Made by a program: the position numbers and the translations under genes. A stretch of 37,967 nucleotides of DNA. Origin: Actinobacteria bacterium 13_1_40CM_66_12. GTDB lineage: Bacteria > Chloroflexota > Dormibacteria > Dormibacterales > Dormibacteraceae. Below are positions 23,786-31,365 of this stretch, piece after piece. Below the pieces are notes generated by a model. That model was not told the DNA's origin and made no database searches. It saw nothing but the letters and a program-made list of their open reading frames with translations. The stretch is taken from positions 1 to 37,967 of the forward strand of contig MNEW01000010.1 in assembly GCA_001917895.1 (NCBI GenBank), in the 5' to 3' direction. Every line of letters begins with the position of its first letter. Within the stretch, counting starts at the first letter, position 1.

Positions 23786-24271
23786 ATGAGCACAGACATT
23801 TCGACAGTTGAAGAGGTGGCGTTCGGCGCCGCCAGGACCGCGGCTGAGGTTGCCTCGGACCCGATCGGTTCGGCCCGCAAGCAGGTCAAGGGACTCAAGC
23901 GCAAGGGCAGCCCGACCGCGCGTAAGGTCAACCGCCAGCTGACGGAGCAGATCAACGCCGCCACCGCACCGGCCATGGACGCGGTGAAGTCATTCGGCAA
24001 AGCGGCCGAGAAGGTCGCCGCCGACCTCCTGCCGGAGCGGATCGCGATGCGCGGTCTGCACGTGGTCAAGGTCCAGGCGAAGCGCCAGGACCAGGTGGGG
24101 GAGGTCGCCAAGCGCACGTTGAAGATGTTCAACGGCTCGTTCAAGACGATCGCGCGGGTCGCCAGCAGGCTCGAGAAGGCCAGCGACCTGCCGGTCTCGG
24201 CGCCGCGCAAGGCCACGGCACCGCGTCGGTCAGCTCGGCGAACGACGGCTCGCCGCAACGTAGCGGCCTGA
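23786..24271 (+). CDS. Small basic phasin-like protein with Lys/Arg/Ala-rich tail
   Basis: 161 residues, ATG with an ideal GGAGG ribosome site 5 bases upstream. The body is helical and Ala/Lys/Glu-rich (for example MDAVKSFGKAAEKVAADLLPE and GEVAKRTLKMFNGSFKTIARVASRLEKAS), like phasins or other amphipathic granule-coating proteins. The last ~25 residues (APRKATAPRRSARR and onward) form a histone-like basic tail, as in PhaF or HBHA-type proteins that also bind DNA or polyanions. No PHA synthase is in the window, so a granule role is unproven; a nucleoid- or polyphosphate-associated role is also possible. It has its own strong regulated promoter and is followed by a stem-loop, making it a single-gene unit. 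Confidence 0.75.
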   Translation: MSTDISTVEEVAFGAARTAAEVASDPIGSARKQVKGLKRKGSPTARKVNRQLTEQINAATAPAMDAVKSFGKAAEKVAADLLPERIAMRGLHVVKVQAKRQDQVGEVAKRTLKMFNGSFKTIARVASRLEKASDLPVSAPRKATAPRRSARRTTARRNVAA

Positions 24272-24287
24272 ACGACAGTCATAAAGG

Positions 24288-24315
24288 AAGGGGTGTCCGA
24301 GCACGGGCGCCCCTT
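24288..24315 (+). terminator. Stem-loop terminator after the phasin-like gene
   Basis: A 12-bp stem (AAGGGGTGTCCG pairing with CGGGCGCCCCTT, including two G-U pairs) with loop AGCA starts 16 bp after the stop codon. The trailing sequence CACCTTG lacks a full U-run, so termination may be partial or Rho-assisted. Confidence 0.6.
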
Positions 24316-24337
24316 CACCTTGACTGCCCACCTTCGG

Positions 24338-24343
24338 TAGGCT
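24338..24343 (+). promoter_or_regulatory. -10 box of a leaderless promoter for the PfkB kinase
   Basis: TAGGCT lies 9 bp before GTG 24353 and no ribosome site is present, so transcription would begin at or very near the start codon. A TTGACT at 24320 is only 12 bp away, which is too short for a standard -35 spacing. Confidence 0.45.
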
Positions 24344-24352
24344 TGCACGGCT

Positions 24353-25315
24353 GTGAGCGTGGTCTGCACCGGCTCGATCGCGTTCGACTACATCCTCAGC
24401 TTCAAGGGCCGGTTCAAGGACCACATCCTCCTCGACAAGACGCACATGCTCAACCTGAGCTTTCTCGTCGACAACCTCAAGAAGCGGCGAGGCGGCGTCG
24501 CCGGCAACTACGCGTACAACCTCGCCCTGCTCGGCTATCCCAGTGCTGTCCTTGCGACAGCGGGATCAGATGCGGTCGAGTACCGAGCCTGGCTGGAGAA
24601 GCTCGGGGTCGACTGCCGCGGCCTGCGGTTGATCGAAGACGAGATCTCCGCCACCGGCTTTACGACCACAGACCTGGACGACAACCAGATCACCGGCTAC
24701 TACGGCGGCGCCATGAACCTTGCTGGGAGTCTTGGGCTGGACGACACGGTGGCCGAGCCCGAGGCTGTGATCGTGGGGCCGAACGCGCCCGACGAGATGC
24801 GACGCCTGGTCCACGAGTGCCGGCAGCGCGGGGTCCCCTGGGTGTTCGACCCCGCGCATCAACTCCCCCACCTCTCTGGCGACGACCTGGTCGACGGATC
24901 TCGCGGCGCGTGGGTGCTCATCGGCAACGACTACGAGCTGGAGATGATCCAGCACCGCACGGGCTGCAGCATGGAAGAGTTGAAGCAGCTGTCCGAGCTT
25001 GTCGTGACGACGCTCGGGCGGGAAGGATCACGCATCGACGCGGGCGCGGAGTCGCATGTGATCACGGCTGCGCCCGCGCGGACCGAGGTCGATCCCACCG
25101 GCGCCGGCGACGCCTACAGATCAGGCCTGGTGGCGGGCCTGCTTCGAGGTCTCGACGTTCCCACCGCCGGCGCGGTGGCGTCACTCGCCGCGACATACGC
25201 GGTCGAGCAGGTGGGCACCATCGAGCACGGTTATTCGCACCGGGAATTCTCTGAGCGCTACAAAGGTGCGTTCGGGGCGCAGCTGCCGAAGGAGTTCTGG
25301 CCGCCGGTCAGCTGA
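24353..25315 (+). CDS. PfkB-family carbohydrate/nucleoside kinase (adenosine kinase-like)
   Basis: 320 residues, GTG start. The ribokinase-fold signature is complete: N-terminal VCTGSIAFDYIL, the GGVAGNYAYNLALLG motif for substrate and sugar binding, and the C-terminal DPTGAGDAYRSG with the catalytic base Asp253. The pattern FDYILSFKGRFKDHIL with an LSFLVD insert is like bacterial adenosine/sugar kinases annotated as carbohydrate kinases. It phosphorylates a sugar or nucleoside with ATP in the cytoplasm; the substrate is undetermined. Its 3' end overlaps the convergent ABC permease gene by 8 bp. It has no obvious functional link to its neighbours. Confidence 0.88.
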   Translation: MSVVCTGSIAFDYILSFKGRFKDHILLDKTHMLNLSFLVDNLKKRRGGVAGNYAYNLALLGYPSAVLATAGSDAVEYRAWLEKLGVDCRGLRLIEDEISATGFTTTDLDDNQITGYYGGAMNLAGSLGLDDTVAEPEAVIVGPNAPDEMRRLVHECRQRGVPWVFDPAHQLPHLSGDDLVDGSRGAWVLIGNDYELEMIQHRTGCSMEELKQLSELVVTTLGREGSRIDAGAESHVITAAPARTEVDPTGAGDAYRSGLVAGLLRGLDVPTAGAVASLAATYAVEQVGTIEHGYSHREFSERYKGAFGAQLPKEFWPPVS

Positions 25316-26105
25316 ATTTACGGCTCTCTTCGCGCCGATACGCCCAGAGCGCAATCGCGAAGAACGCCACGCCGTAGCCCGCCAGGTACAACCAGTCGGT
25401 GGTGACGTTGTCGCTCGTTGGGGCTCCGATGGCGTCCCATCCCAGCTGGCCGAAGCGATAAAGGGGTAGGTACGGCGAGATGTTCTGGATGATCTGCGGG
25501 AGGAGCTGCTTGGGAAAGAACAACCCCGACGCGAAAGCGGTGGGTAGGTAGATCAGGTTGATGACCGCGATGGCCGAGTTCGGCCCCGCCAGGTAGCCGA
25601 TGGCAAAGCCCAACGCGATGAAAGGAATCGACCCCAGGAGAACTCGATATGCGAGCGTGAACCACTCCGTCGCATCCAGCCTGACCCCGCCGGCGATGTA
25701 TGCGAATGGGAACAACACGGCCAGAGTCAGTGCCGCAAAGACGATGGCCGTGATGCATTTCGCGAGCAGGTACGCCAGGGGCGGGAGCGGCGTTGCCCGC
25801 ATGAGGAGATCCATCTTCATTCCCCGTTCGTTTGCGACCGAGATCCCAAAACTGAAGATCATCACGTTCGCCACCGCGTAAACAGCCATCGAGGCGAGGA
25901 AGTAAGCCCCGAATGTGATGTGAGTCCCCTGAAGCCGTTGCGAAGCTTGTCCGATGCCTATGAACGCATAGAAGACCACGGGGAGAAGCAGGCTTGTCGC
26001 GCTGAATGCGGGCACTCGCCAGAGCTTCAGAAATTCCGCGGTGGTCTGTCGAAACAGCATCGGCCCGATGGGCGCTCGCGCGGACGTCGTCAAGGCCGCG
26101 CTCAA
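25308..26105 (-). CDS. ABC-2 type transporter permease
   Basis: 265 residues with six hydrophobic segments (such as FSATSLLLPVVFYAFIGIG, MAVYAVANVMIFSFGISVANERG and YLPTAFASGLFFPKQLLPQI). The NERG and FPxxxLP elements after helices 2 and 5 are typical of ABC-2 exporters (drug/lipid type). The frame begins with TTG at 26105, overlapping the ATPase stop (TTGA); an internal ATG at 26060 (MLFRQTTAEFLKLWR) is also a reasonable start. It is co-transcribed with the ATPase at 26102-26992. The substrate is unknown. The 3' end converges on the PfkB gene. Confidence 0.87.
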   Translation of the reverse strand: MSAALTTSARAPIGPMLFRQTTAEFLKLWRVPAFSATSLLLPVVFYAFIGIGQASQRLQGTHITFGAYFLASMAVYAVANVMIFSFGISVANERGMKMDLLMRATPLPPLAYLLAKCITAIVFAALTLAVLFPFAYIAGGVRLDATEWFTLAYRVLLGSIPFIALGFAIGYLAGPNSAIAVINLIYLPTAFASGLFFPKQLLPQIIQNISPYLPLYRFGQLGWDAIGAPTSDNVTTDWLYLAGYGVAFFAIALWAYRREESRKFS

Positions 26106-26992
26106 TCGCTCGCTCCGTGGCTTGTCATGGCGATGAAGGCGTCCTCGAGGTCGGCACCTGCGACCTCCAGGTCTGACATCTCCACGCCGCGCTGGAACAA
26201 CTCTCGCAGCACCGACTCGGGGCTGTTCGTCAGCAGCTGGATGCTGTGGTCCTTGATCGTCACTGCGGTGACAGGGAGGCCTTCGAGATCTTTTTCCTCG
26301 AGGGCCGGGGCGACGAAGCGCACCCGCCGTCCGGCCACCCGCGACTTGATCTCAGCCGGAGGAGCGTCGGCGATGACCACGCCGCGATCGATGACGATCA
26401 CCCGCTCTGCCAGCTGATCGGCTTCCTCGAGGTAATGAGTCGTGAGCACAACCGTGCGTCCGCTTCGGGCGAACCCCGCAATTCGCTCGATGAACGATCG
26501 ACGGCCTTCGACGTCCATACCCACCGTCGGCTCGTCTAGGAAGAGAACGTCCGGATCGCCGCACACGGCAAGAGCGAAGTAGAGACGCTGCCGCTGCCCG
26601 CCGGACAGCTCCTTCACGAGAGCATCTGCCTTCTCTTCGAGCCCGGCGGTCGCGATCGCCACGTCACGAGGCATCGGCTTTGGGTAGTACGAGCGGAACA
26701 GGTCGACGATCTCCCGCACCTTGAGCATTTCCGGGACGCCCGACTCCTGCAGCATCACACCAACCCTGCTGCGCGCCTGCAGGTTGGTGGGGTCGAGCCC
26801 CAAGAGCAAAGCCTTGCCTGAGGTCGGCTTGCGCAAGCCCAGCAGGAGACTGATCGACGTGGTCTTGCCGGCACCGTTTGGGCCAAGCATCGCCACCACC
26901 TCGCCGAGCTCGATCCGGATCGTCACCCCCCTGAGGGCTGCGACCTCCCCGTACTTCTTGGTCGCATCGATGAGCTCCGCGGCGAACGGCAT
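26102..26992 (-). CDS. ABC transporter ATP-binding protein (CcmA/DrrA-like)
   Basis: 296 residues from ATG 26992. Walker A GPNGAGKTTS, signature LSGGQRQR, Walker B DVLFLDEPTVGMD and the switch His in VVLTTHYLEEAD are all present, so it is a competent ATPase. The C-terminal extension (IKDHSIQLLTNSPESVLRELF and EDAFIAMT) is like the DrrA group of ABC-2 exporters. It pairs with the permease that overlaps its stop. A TTG at 27001 would add three residues but would lie on the -10 box. A TAGCCT box 8 bp upstream and no ribosome site suggest a leaderless message. It is divergent from the HIT gene. Confidence 0.93.
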   Translation of the reverse strand: MPFAAELIDATKKYGEVAALRGVTIRIELGEVVAMLGPNGAGKTTSISLLLGLRKPTSGKALLLGLDPTNLQARSRVGVMLQESGVPEMLKVREIVDLFRSYYPKPMPRDVAIATAGLEEKADALVKELSGGQRQRLYFALAVCGDPDVLFLDEPTVGMDVEGRRSFIERIAGFARSGRTVVLTTHYLEEADQLAERVIVIDRGVVIADAPPAEIKSRVAGRRVRFVAPALEEKDLEGLPVTAVTIKDHSIQLLTNSPESVLRELFQRGVEMSDLEVAGADLEDAFIAMTSHGASD

Positions 26993-27000
26993 GGTGTTCA

Positions 27001-27018
27001 AGGCTAGCGGCTTACGCT
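27001..27018. promoter_or_regulatory. Back-to-back divergent -10 boxes, ABC exporter and HIT gene
   Basis: On the minus strand TAGCCT (27001-27006) lies 8 bp from ATG 26992. On the plus strand TACGCT (27013-27018) lies 6 bp from GTG 27025. The start codons are only 32 bp apart and neither gene has a ribosome site, so both transcripts would be leaderless. Any -35 contacts for each would fall within the opposite gene. Confidence 0.5.
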
Positions 27019-27024
27019 TACCTG

Positions 27025-27459
27025 GTGGCCAGCGTTTTCAGCCGCATCATCGCCGGTGAGCTGCCGGCGCGATTCGTATGGGAGGACGACGAATGTGTGG
27101 TGTTCCTTTCCAACCGCCCGCTGCGTCCCGGGCACGCGCTTGTGGTCCCTCGCCAGGAGATCGATCACTGGATAGACCTGGACGCGGAGCTGCTCTGCCA
27201 CCTCACGGAAGTTGCCCAATCGATCGGCAGGGCGCAGATGGCGGGGTTCAAGCCGGCGCGCATAGGTCTGATGCTGGCGGGGCTCGAGGTCCCGCACGTC
27301 CATTTCCACGTCGTCCCCATTCGCGGCCTTCACGACCTGGATTTCGGCAATCAGGACCCGAACCCCGACGAGGCCATGATGGATCGGGCGGCGGAAACGA
27401 TTCGCGAAGAGCTTCGGCGGCTCGGGTTCTCCGAGGTGGCGGGGCGTCTGACCGGCTAA
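27025..27459 (+). CDS. HIT-family nucleotide hydrolase/transferase
   Basis: 144 residues, GTG start. The histidine triad HVHFHVVPI (His91, 93, 95) and the upstream FLSNRPLRPGHALVVPRQ are classical for the Fhit/HINT superfamily. These hydrolyse AMP-linked or dinucleoside polyphosphate substrates in the cytoplasm. The order of elements matches HINT/Fhit-like bacterial proteins, and the length is usual. The 3' end overlaps the convergent DinB-like gene by 4 bp. Its precise substrate cannot be told. Confidence 0.92.
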   Translation: MASVFSRIIAGELPARFVWEDDECVVFLSNRPLRPGHALVVPRQEIDHWIDLDAELLCHLTEVAQSIGRAQMAGFKPARIGLMLAGLEVPHVHFHVVPIRGLHDLDFGNQDPNPDEAMMDRAAETIREELRRLGFSEVAGRLTG

Positions 27460-27971
27460 CCCAGGGAGCGCTCGAGCTGGTCGACGTGCTCCTCGAGGTG
27501 GTTGATCAACGGATAGCGGGCGAGGAAGTCGGCGCTGACGGAACCACCGCTGGCGTCCTTCGCCTCCCGACGGAGCGACGCCGCCTCCACCGTTCGCAGC
27601 AGCGTGACGGTGCGCGCATGGTCGGCCTGCGTCGTCCGAAGCAACTCTGAAGGTTCGATTTCGGCCATCCGCTCAATCGTGGTGTCGCGCAGATTGGTGC
27701 CGGCGAGCAGGTCGACCTCGGTCATCTGGCCGCTCGAGATCCGGTGGATCACCACTCCGTAGAACTTCGACAGCCCCGCGATGTGGGCCAGCACTTCGTG
27801 ATCGCTCCAAGCTCCCGCGCCGCGTCCGGCTTTGATCCGAGGCCCGATGCGCGCGAGGCGCTCTGAAGCGTTCTCGAGGCGGTCGGCCAGAGCAAACCGT
27901 TCGTGGTCGAACAGCTCGTCGTAGAAGCTTTGCAGGTCGGCCTGGGTGAACTCGGTACTTTCGATCTTCAT
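27456..27971 (-). CDS. DinB-like four-helix metalloprotein
   Basis: 171 residues. The pattern AWSDHEVLAHIAGLSKFY with His63, and the C-terminal HLEEHVDQL with His158 and His162, give the three-His metal site of the DinB/YfiT family (often thiol-dependent transferases or mycothiol-dependent isomerases). The length is right for a single domain. Start ATG 27971 is 9 bp from TAGATT on the minus strand, consistent with a leaderless message. It is divergent from the dienelactone hydrolase gene, and their promoters overlap. The in vivo reaction is unknown. Confidence 0.78.
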   Translation of the reverse strand: MKIESTEFTQADLQSFYDELFDHERFALADRLENASERLARIGPRIKAGRGAGAWSDHEVLAHIAGLSKFYGVVIHRISSGQMTEVDLLAGTNLRDTTIERMAEIEPSELLRTTQADHARTVTLLRTVEAASLRREAKDASGGSVSADFLARYPLINHLEEHVDQLERSLG

Positions 27972-27978
27972 CGCCCCA

Positions 27979-27990
27979 CCAATCTATTGG
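27979..27990. promoter_or_regulatory. Symmetric CCAATCTATTGG element between DinB-like and hydrolase genes
   Basis: Inverted arms CCAAT/ATTGG with a 2-bp centre. On the minus strand it contains TAGATT, 9 bp before ATG 27971. On the plus strand TCTATT or TATTGG lies about 11-13 bp before ATG 28002. It may be a shared bidirectional -10 region or a small operator over both promoters. Confidence 0.4.
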
Positions 27991-28001
27991 AGAATCGACC
28001 C

Positions 28002-28742
28002 ATGTGCTACTCAGACGACGCCCGCCCACCGCTGCCTCCGATCTCCGGCGCCGCCGCCGACCAGGGTGACATGACGCTCAAAGCCGCCGACGGCAACGAG
28101 TTCATGGCGTACTTCGCCCGCTCTTCCAAACCTACCGGGGCCGGAATTATCGTCATGCCCGACGTACGTGGGCTCCACCACTTCTATAAGGAGCTGGCGC
28201 AGCGTTTTGCCGAGGCGGGCATTGACGCGGTTGCCATCGACTACTTCGGACGCAGCGCCGGCATGGGTGATCGCAGCGACAGCTTCGAATACATGCCCCA
28301 CCTCGAGAAGACCACGCAGGAAATGATCGCGATGGATGTCGCCGCGGCGCACGCGTACCTCAAGTCCAAAGACGGCGGTGCAGCGAAGTCGGTCTTCACA
28401 GTGGGATTCTGCTTTGGGGGGTCCAGCTCGTGGAACCAATCGGCGCTCCAACGCGAGCTGAATGGCGCTATCGGCTTTTATGGGAGGCCACCGCGAAGCG
28501 AGGCGTACATCTCAAAGATGAAAGCGCCTCTGCTTTTGCTGATCGCGGGCGATGACGCTGCGACTCCACTCGATGCTTCCAAAGAGTTCGAGCACAAACT
28601 GAAGGCCGCTGGCGTACCGGCTGAGATGCACATATACGAGGGCGCTCCGCACAGCTTCTTCGACCGCACGTTTGCCCAGTGGAAAGAAGCCGGCGACGAT
28701 GCGTGGCGCCGCATGCTCGCGTTTGTCAAGAAATACAGCTGA
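28002..28742 (+). CDS. Dienelactone hydrolase-family protein
   Basis: 246 residues from ATG 28002. The alpha/beta-hydrolase triad of this family is seen: nucleophile Cys137 in GFCFGGSS (Cys in place of Ser), the acid in IAGDDAATP (Asp184/185), and His217 in EGAPHSFFD. MPDVRGLHHFYKELAQRFAEAG is the typical oxyanion and first-strand region. Family members hydrolyse lactones or small esters, including dienelactone in chlorocatechol breakdown, but many have unknown substrates. The ORF could be extended upstream, but this Met precedes the conserved fold and follows the divergent promoter region. It is likely cytoplasmic, as no signal peptide is seen. Confidence 0.9.
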   Translation: MCYSDDARPPLPPISGAAADQGDMTLKAADGNEFMAYFARSSKPTGAGIIVMPDVRGLHHFYKELAQRFAEAGIDAVAIDYFGRSAGMGDRSDSFEYMPHLEKTTQEMIAMDVAAAHAYLKSKDGGAAKSVFTVGFCFGGSSSWNQSALQRELNGAIGFYGRPPRSEAYISKMKAPLLLLIAGDDAATPLDASKEFEHKLKAAGVPAEMHIYEGAPHSFFDRTFAQWKEAGDDAWRRMLAFVKKYS

Positions 28743-28786
28743 AGCCGGTGCGTTTCGACTCGAGGGCCTAAGCCAGCGCATAGCCG

Positions 28787-28792
28787 TATAGT
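28787..28792 (+). promoter_or_regulatory. -10 box of a leaderless promoter for the FasR-like regulator
   Basis: TATAGT lies 6 bp before ATG 28799 and there is no ribosome site in the 56-bp gap after the hydrolase gene. The spacing would put the transcription start on the A of ATG. Confidence 0.55.
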
Positions 28793-28798
28793 CAGACC

Positions 28799-30082
28799 AT
28801 GGCCAAGGAAGTTGCGAAGCTGGCCCCGAAGTCCAAACCAGCGCCGCAGCTTCCCGCCGCGCTCATGGTCGAGCTCGAGCGCAGGCGCGCAGGCCTGGCA
28901 CGTCACATGGCCCGAGCCGTCGTGGCCGTCGTCCACTGGGATGATTCCACCGGCGTCCCGCCCCAGCGCGGCGCCATCGCCAAGGCATGCGAAGCCGGCC
29001 TCGACCTGTTCCTCGCGACCGCTCGCGAAGCCCGGCCCGCCACGCCGGAGGAGCTGCGTCGGGTCGCCCAGCTCGGCATTCTGCAGGCGCGAAGCAGTCA
29101 GTCGGTCGAGCCCATCCTGGCGGCTTATCGCATCGCTGCGCGGGTCGCGTGGGAGGAGATCCTCCGCGCGTGGCGCGGCCATCCCGAGGCGACACCCGAA
29201 GCCATCATGCTCACGGCCAACTACGTGTTCGCCGCGCTCGACCAGGTGGCCGCCGAGGTCACCAAGACATACCTCCACGCGCGCGAGCAGCACATGCAGC
29301 GAGGCACCCGTGCTCGCGCCCGGCTCTTTCACGCGCTGATCAGCGACAGCTTCGACTCCGAGCTGGAGCTGCAGAAGCAGGCGCTGGCGCTGAACATGCC
29401 CATCGCCGCCACCGGCTACGTCGCCGTCGTGTCCAAGCTGGTGGTTGGAAATGGCGATGGAGCGCGGGGCGGCGAGTCGCTGGCCGAGGTGGCTGCGTCT
29501 CTCGACTCACCGCGCGGCGCGATGCATCACGTCACCGACCCGTCGACGATGGTCACGCTCTGGCCCGCCGAATCGGCCAAGGACGTCGAGGCCGCGCGCC
29601 AGTTCATCACCCAGCTGCACAAGGAGGCGGTGGACAGGTCGGGCGCCGCGCGTGCGCGCGTCCGCGCCGGCATCGGCGGCTACCACCCGGGGCTACGTGG
29701 AATCTCCCGGTCGTACCTCGAGGCCCAACAGGCGATCGAAGCCGGCCGGAAGCTCCGCCCCGACGCGGTCGCGCATGGCCATGACGAGGTGATCCCGCAG
29801 CTCGTGCTCGCCCAGAACCCGATGCTCGCGGAGCGCTTCGTGGCGCACAGCCTGGGGCCGCTGCTCGATCCCAGGACCCGCAGCCGCGACCAGCTTCTCG
29901 AAACGCTCGAGGCGTATCTGACCTCGGGGTCGGTCAAGGATGCCGCGGCTGCGCTCAATCTGCACCGCCACACCGTTCTCTATCGCCTGGACAAGCTGCG
30001 CGAGCTCCTGGGCGCCGACTTCGACGCTCCGGCGAGCCGCCTCCGGCTCCAGCTCGCTTTGGACCTTCGCAAGCTCATCTGA
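28799..30082 (+). CDS. PucR/CdaR-type regulator, FasR-like
   Basis: 427 residues. The C-terminal helix-turn-helix is the PucR type: LLETLEAYLTSGSVKDAAAALNLHRHTVLYRLDKLRELLG, about residues 361-400. The N-terminal and middle regions are helical with a GGDEF-like degenerate domain (VRAGIGGYHPGLRGISRSYLEAQQAIEAG). In Streptomyces, FasR of this class sits beside fabD-fabH-acpP-fabF and activates fatty acid synthesis; here the gene lies directly before fabF in the same orientation. A perfect inverted repeat follows the stop and may be its site. The role is inferred from context and domain type. The start is ATG 28799, with a leaderless -10 box. Confidence 0.85.
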   Translation: MAKEVAKLAPKSKPAPQLPAALMVELERRRAGLARHMARAVVAVVHWDDSTGVPPQRGAIAKACEAGLDLFLATAREARPATPEELRRVAQLGILQARSSQSVEPILAAYRIAARVAWEEILRAWRGHPEATPEAIMLTANYVFAALDQVAAEVTKTYLHAREQHMQRGTRARARLFHALISDSFDSELELQKQALALNMPIAATGYVAVVSKLVVGNGDGARGGESLAEVAASLDSPRGAMHHVTDPSTMVTLWPAESAKDVEAARQFITQLHKEAVDRSGAARARVRAGIGGYHPGLRGISRSYLEAQQAIEAGRKLRPDAVAHGHDEVIPQLVLAQNPMLAERFVAHSLGPLLDPRTRSRDQLLETLEAYLTSGSVKDAAAALNLHRHTVLYRLDKLRELLGADFDAPASRLRLQLALDLRKLI

Positions 30083-30086
30083 GCAC

Positions 30087-30109
30087 GGTTTGGACACGAT
30101 GTCCAAACC
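30087..30109. promoter_or_regulatory. Perfect inverted repeat GGTTTGGACA-N3-TGTCCAAACC between fasR-like gene and fabF
   Basis: Arms of 10 bp at 30087-30096 and 30100-30109 with a CGA centre, starting 4 bp after the regulator stop and centred about 76 bp upstream of the fabF start. The position suits an activator site for the FasR-like protein. As RNA it could also be a hairpin, but no U-run follows, and its AT-richness and symmetry speak for a DNA operator. Confidence 0.6.
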
Positions 30110-30160
30110 CGACGCCCTCTTTTCCCACCGCGTAGGGATGTAGCTAGGCCTTCTGGTCCG

Positions 30161-30166
30161 TATCCT
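30161..30166 (+). promoter_or_regulatory. -10 box of a leaderless promoter for the fatty-acid operon
   Basis: TATCCT is followed by 7 bp and then GTG 30174. No ribosome site is present. The expected -35 position (around 30138) is not consensus, in keeping with an activator-dependent promoter under the FasR-like regulator. Confidence 0.55.
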
Positions 30167-30173
30167 CAATTAC

Positions 30174-31356
30174 GTGACCGTCAAAAGCAATGGTCGGCGT
30201 GTGGCCGTCACCGGCATGGGCTTCATCACCCCGATCGGCAACGACCTCGAAACCGTGTGGTCGAACATGGTCGAAGGCGTGTCCGGTGTGGGCAGGATCA
30301 CCCACTTCGACACCACCAATTTCGATACCAAGATCGCGGGCGAGGTCAAGGGCTTCAACGCTGAGGAGTACATGGACCGCAAGACCGCCCGCCACATCGG
30401 CCGGTACTGCCAGTTCGCGCTCGCGGCCTCCAAGCAGGCGCTCGCGCAGGCGGGCCTGAACCCGGCTGAGATGGACCCCGACGACGTCGGCGTCATCGTG
30501 AGCTCGGGTATCGGCGGCATGGAGGAGATCGAGAAGAGCCACACCGCTCTCATGGAGCGCGGGCCGAAGCGGGCCGAACTACGCCATCGTCAGCGCGTGC
30601 GCGTCAGGCTCCCACGGCATCGGCGAGGCAGCCGAGATCATCAAGCGCGGCGACGCTGTCGCCATGCTGGCGGGCGGCTCGGAGGCGACCATCACGCCGC
30701 TGACGATGGGCGCGTTCTGCCAGATCAAAGCCACCAGCGAGCGCAACGACGAGCCGCAGAAGGCATGCCGGCCGTTCGACCTCGGCCGTGACGGATTCGT
30801 TATGAGCGAGGGGTCGGTGATGCTCGTGCTCGAGGATCTCGACCACGCGAAGAAGCGTGGCGCGAGGGTGCTCGCGGAGATCGCCGGTTATGGAGCGAGC
30901 GCGGACATGTACCACTTCACCGCGCCGCATCCGGAGGGCAAAGGCGCGATTCGCGCGATGCGCAACGCCCTGGAGATGAGCGGGGTCGACCCCAACGACG
31001 TCGGCTACGTCAACGCTCACGGCACCTCGACCAAACTCGGTGACGTGGCCGAGACCAAAGCGATCAAAGCGGTCTTCGGGGACCACGCGTACGACATGGC
31101 TGTGAGCTCCACCAAATCCGTCCACGGCCACCTGCTGGGCGCGGCCGGCGCCATCGAGGCTGCCGCCTGCATCCTGGCCCTCGACCGCGGTTTGCTGCCG
31201 CCCACGATCAACCTCGACGACCCCGACCCGGAGTGCGACCTCGACTATGTGCCCAACAAGGCGCGCAAAGCCGACATCAAGGTGGCGCTGTCGAACTCGT
31301 TCGGTTTCGGCGGCCACAACGCGAGCCTCGTAATCAAGGCCCCAGAGGCCAATTAG
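30174..31356 (+). pseudogene. fabF: Beta-ketoacyl-ACP synthase II with internal out-of-frame deletion
   Basis: The first frame encodes a normal N-terminus (VAVTGMGFITPIGNDLETVW to GGMEEIEKSHTALMERGP). After about 30568 it becomes nonsense, while the next frame resumes at GPNYAIVSACASGSHGIGEAAEIIKRGDAVAML. It keeps the catalytic Cys (SACAS), the two His motifs (NAHGTST, KSVHGHLLGAAGA) and a normal C-terminus (NSFGFGGHNAS). The segment between the two GP motifs (about 27 residues, SPFFIPMMI-type to the GLKG loop) is missing. I estimate about 77 bp lost, with the tandem 10-mer GCGGGCCGAA at 30559-30578 across the junction. It is the first gene of the FAS operon. Without this segment it is not functional; a real mutation or an assembly error are both possible. 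Confidence 0.85.
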
Positions 31357-31365
31357 GAGAGGACT

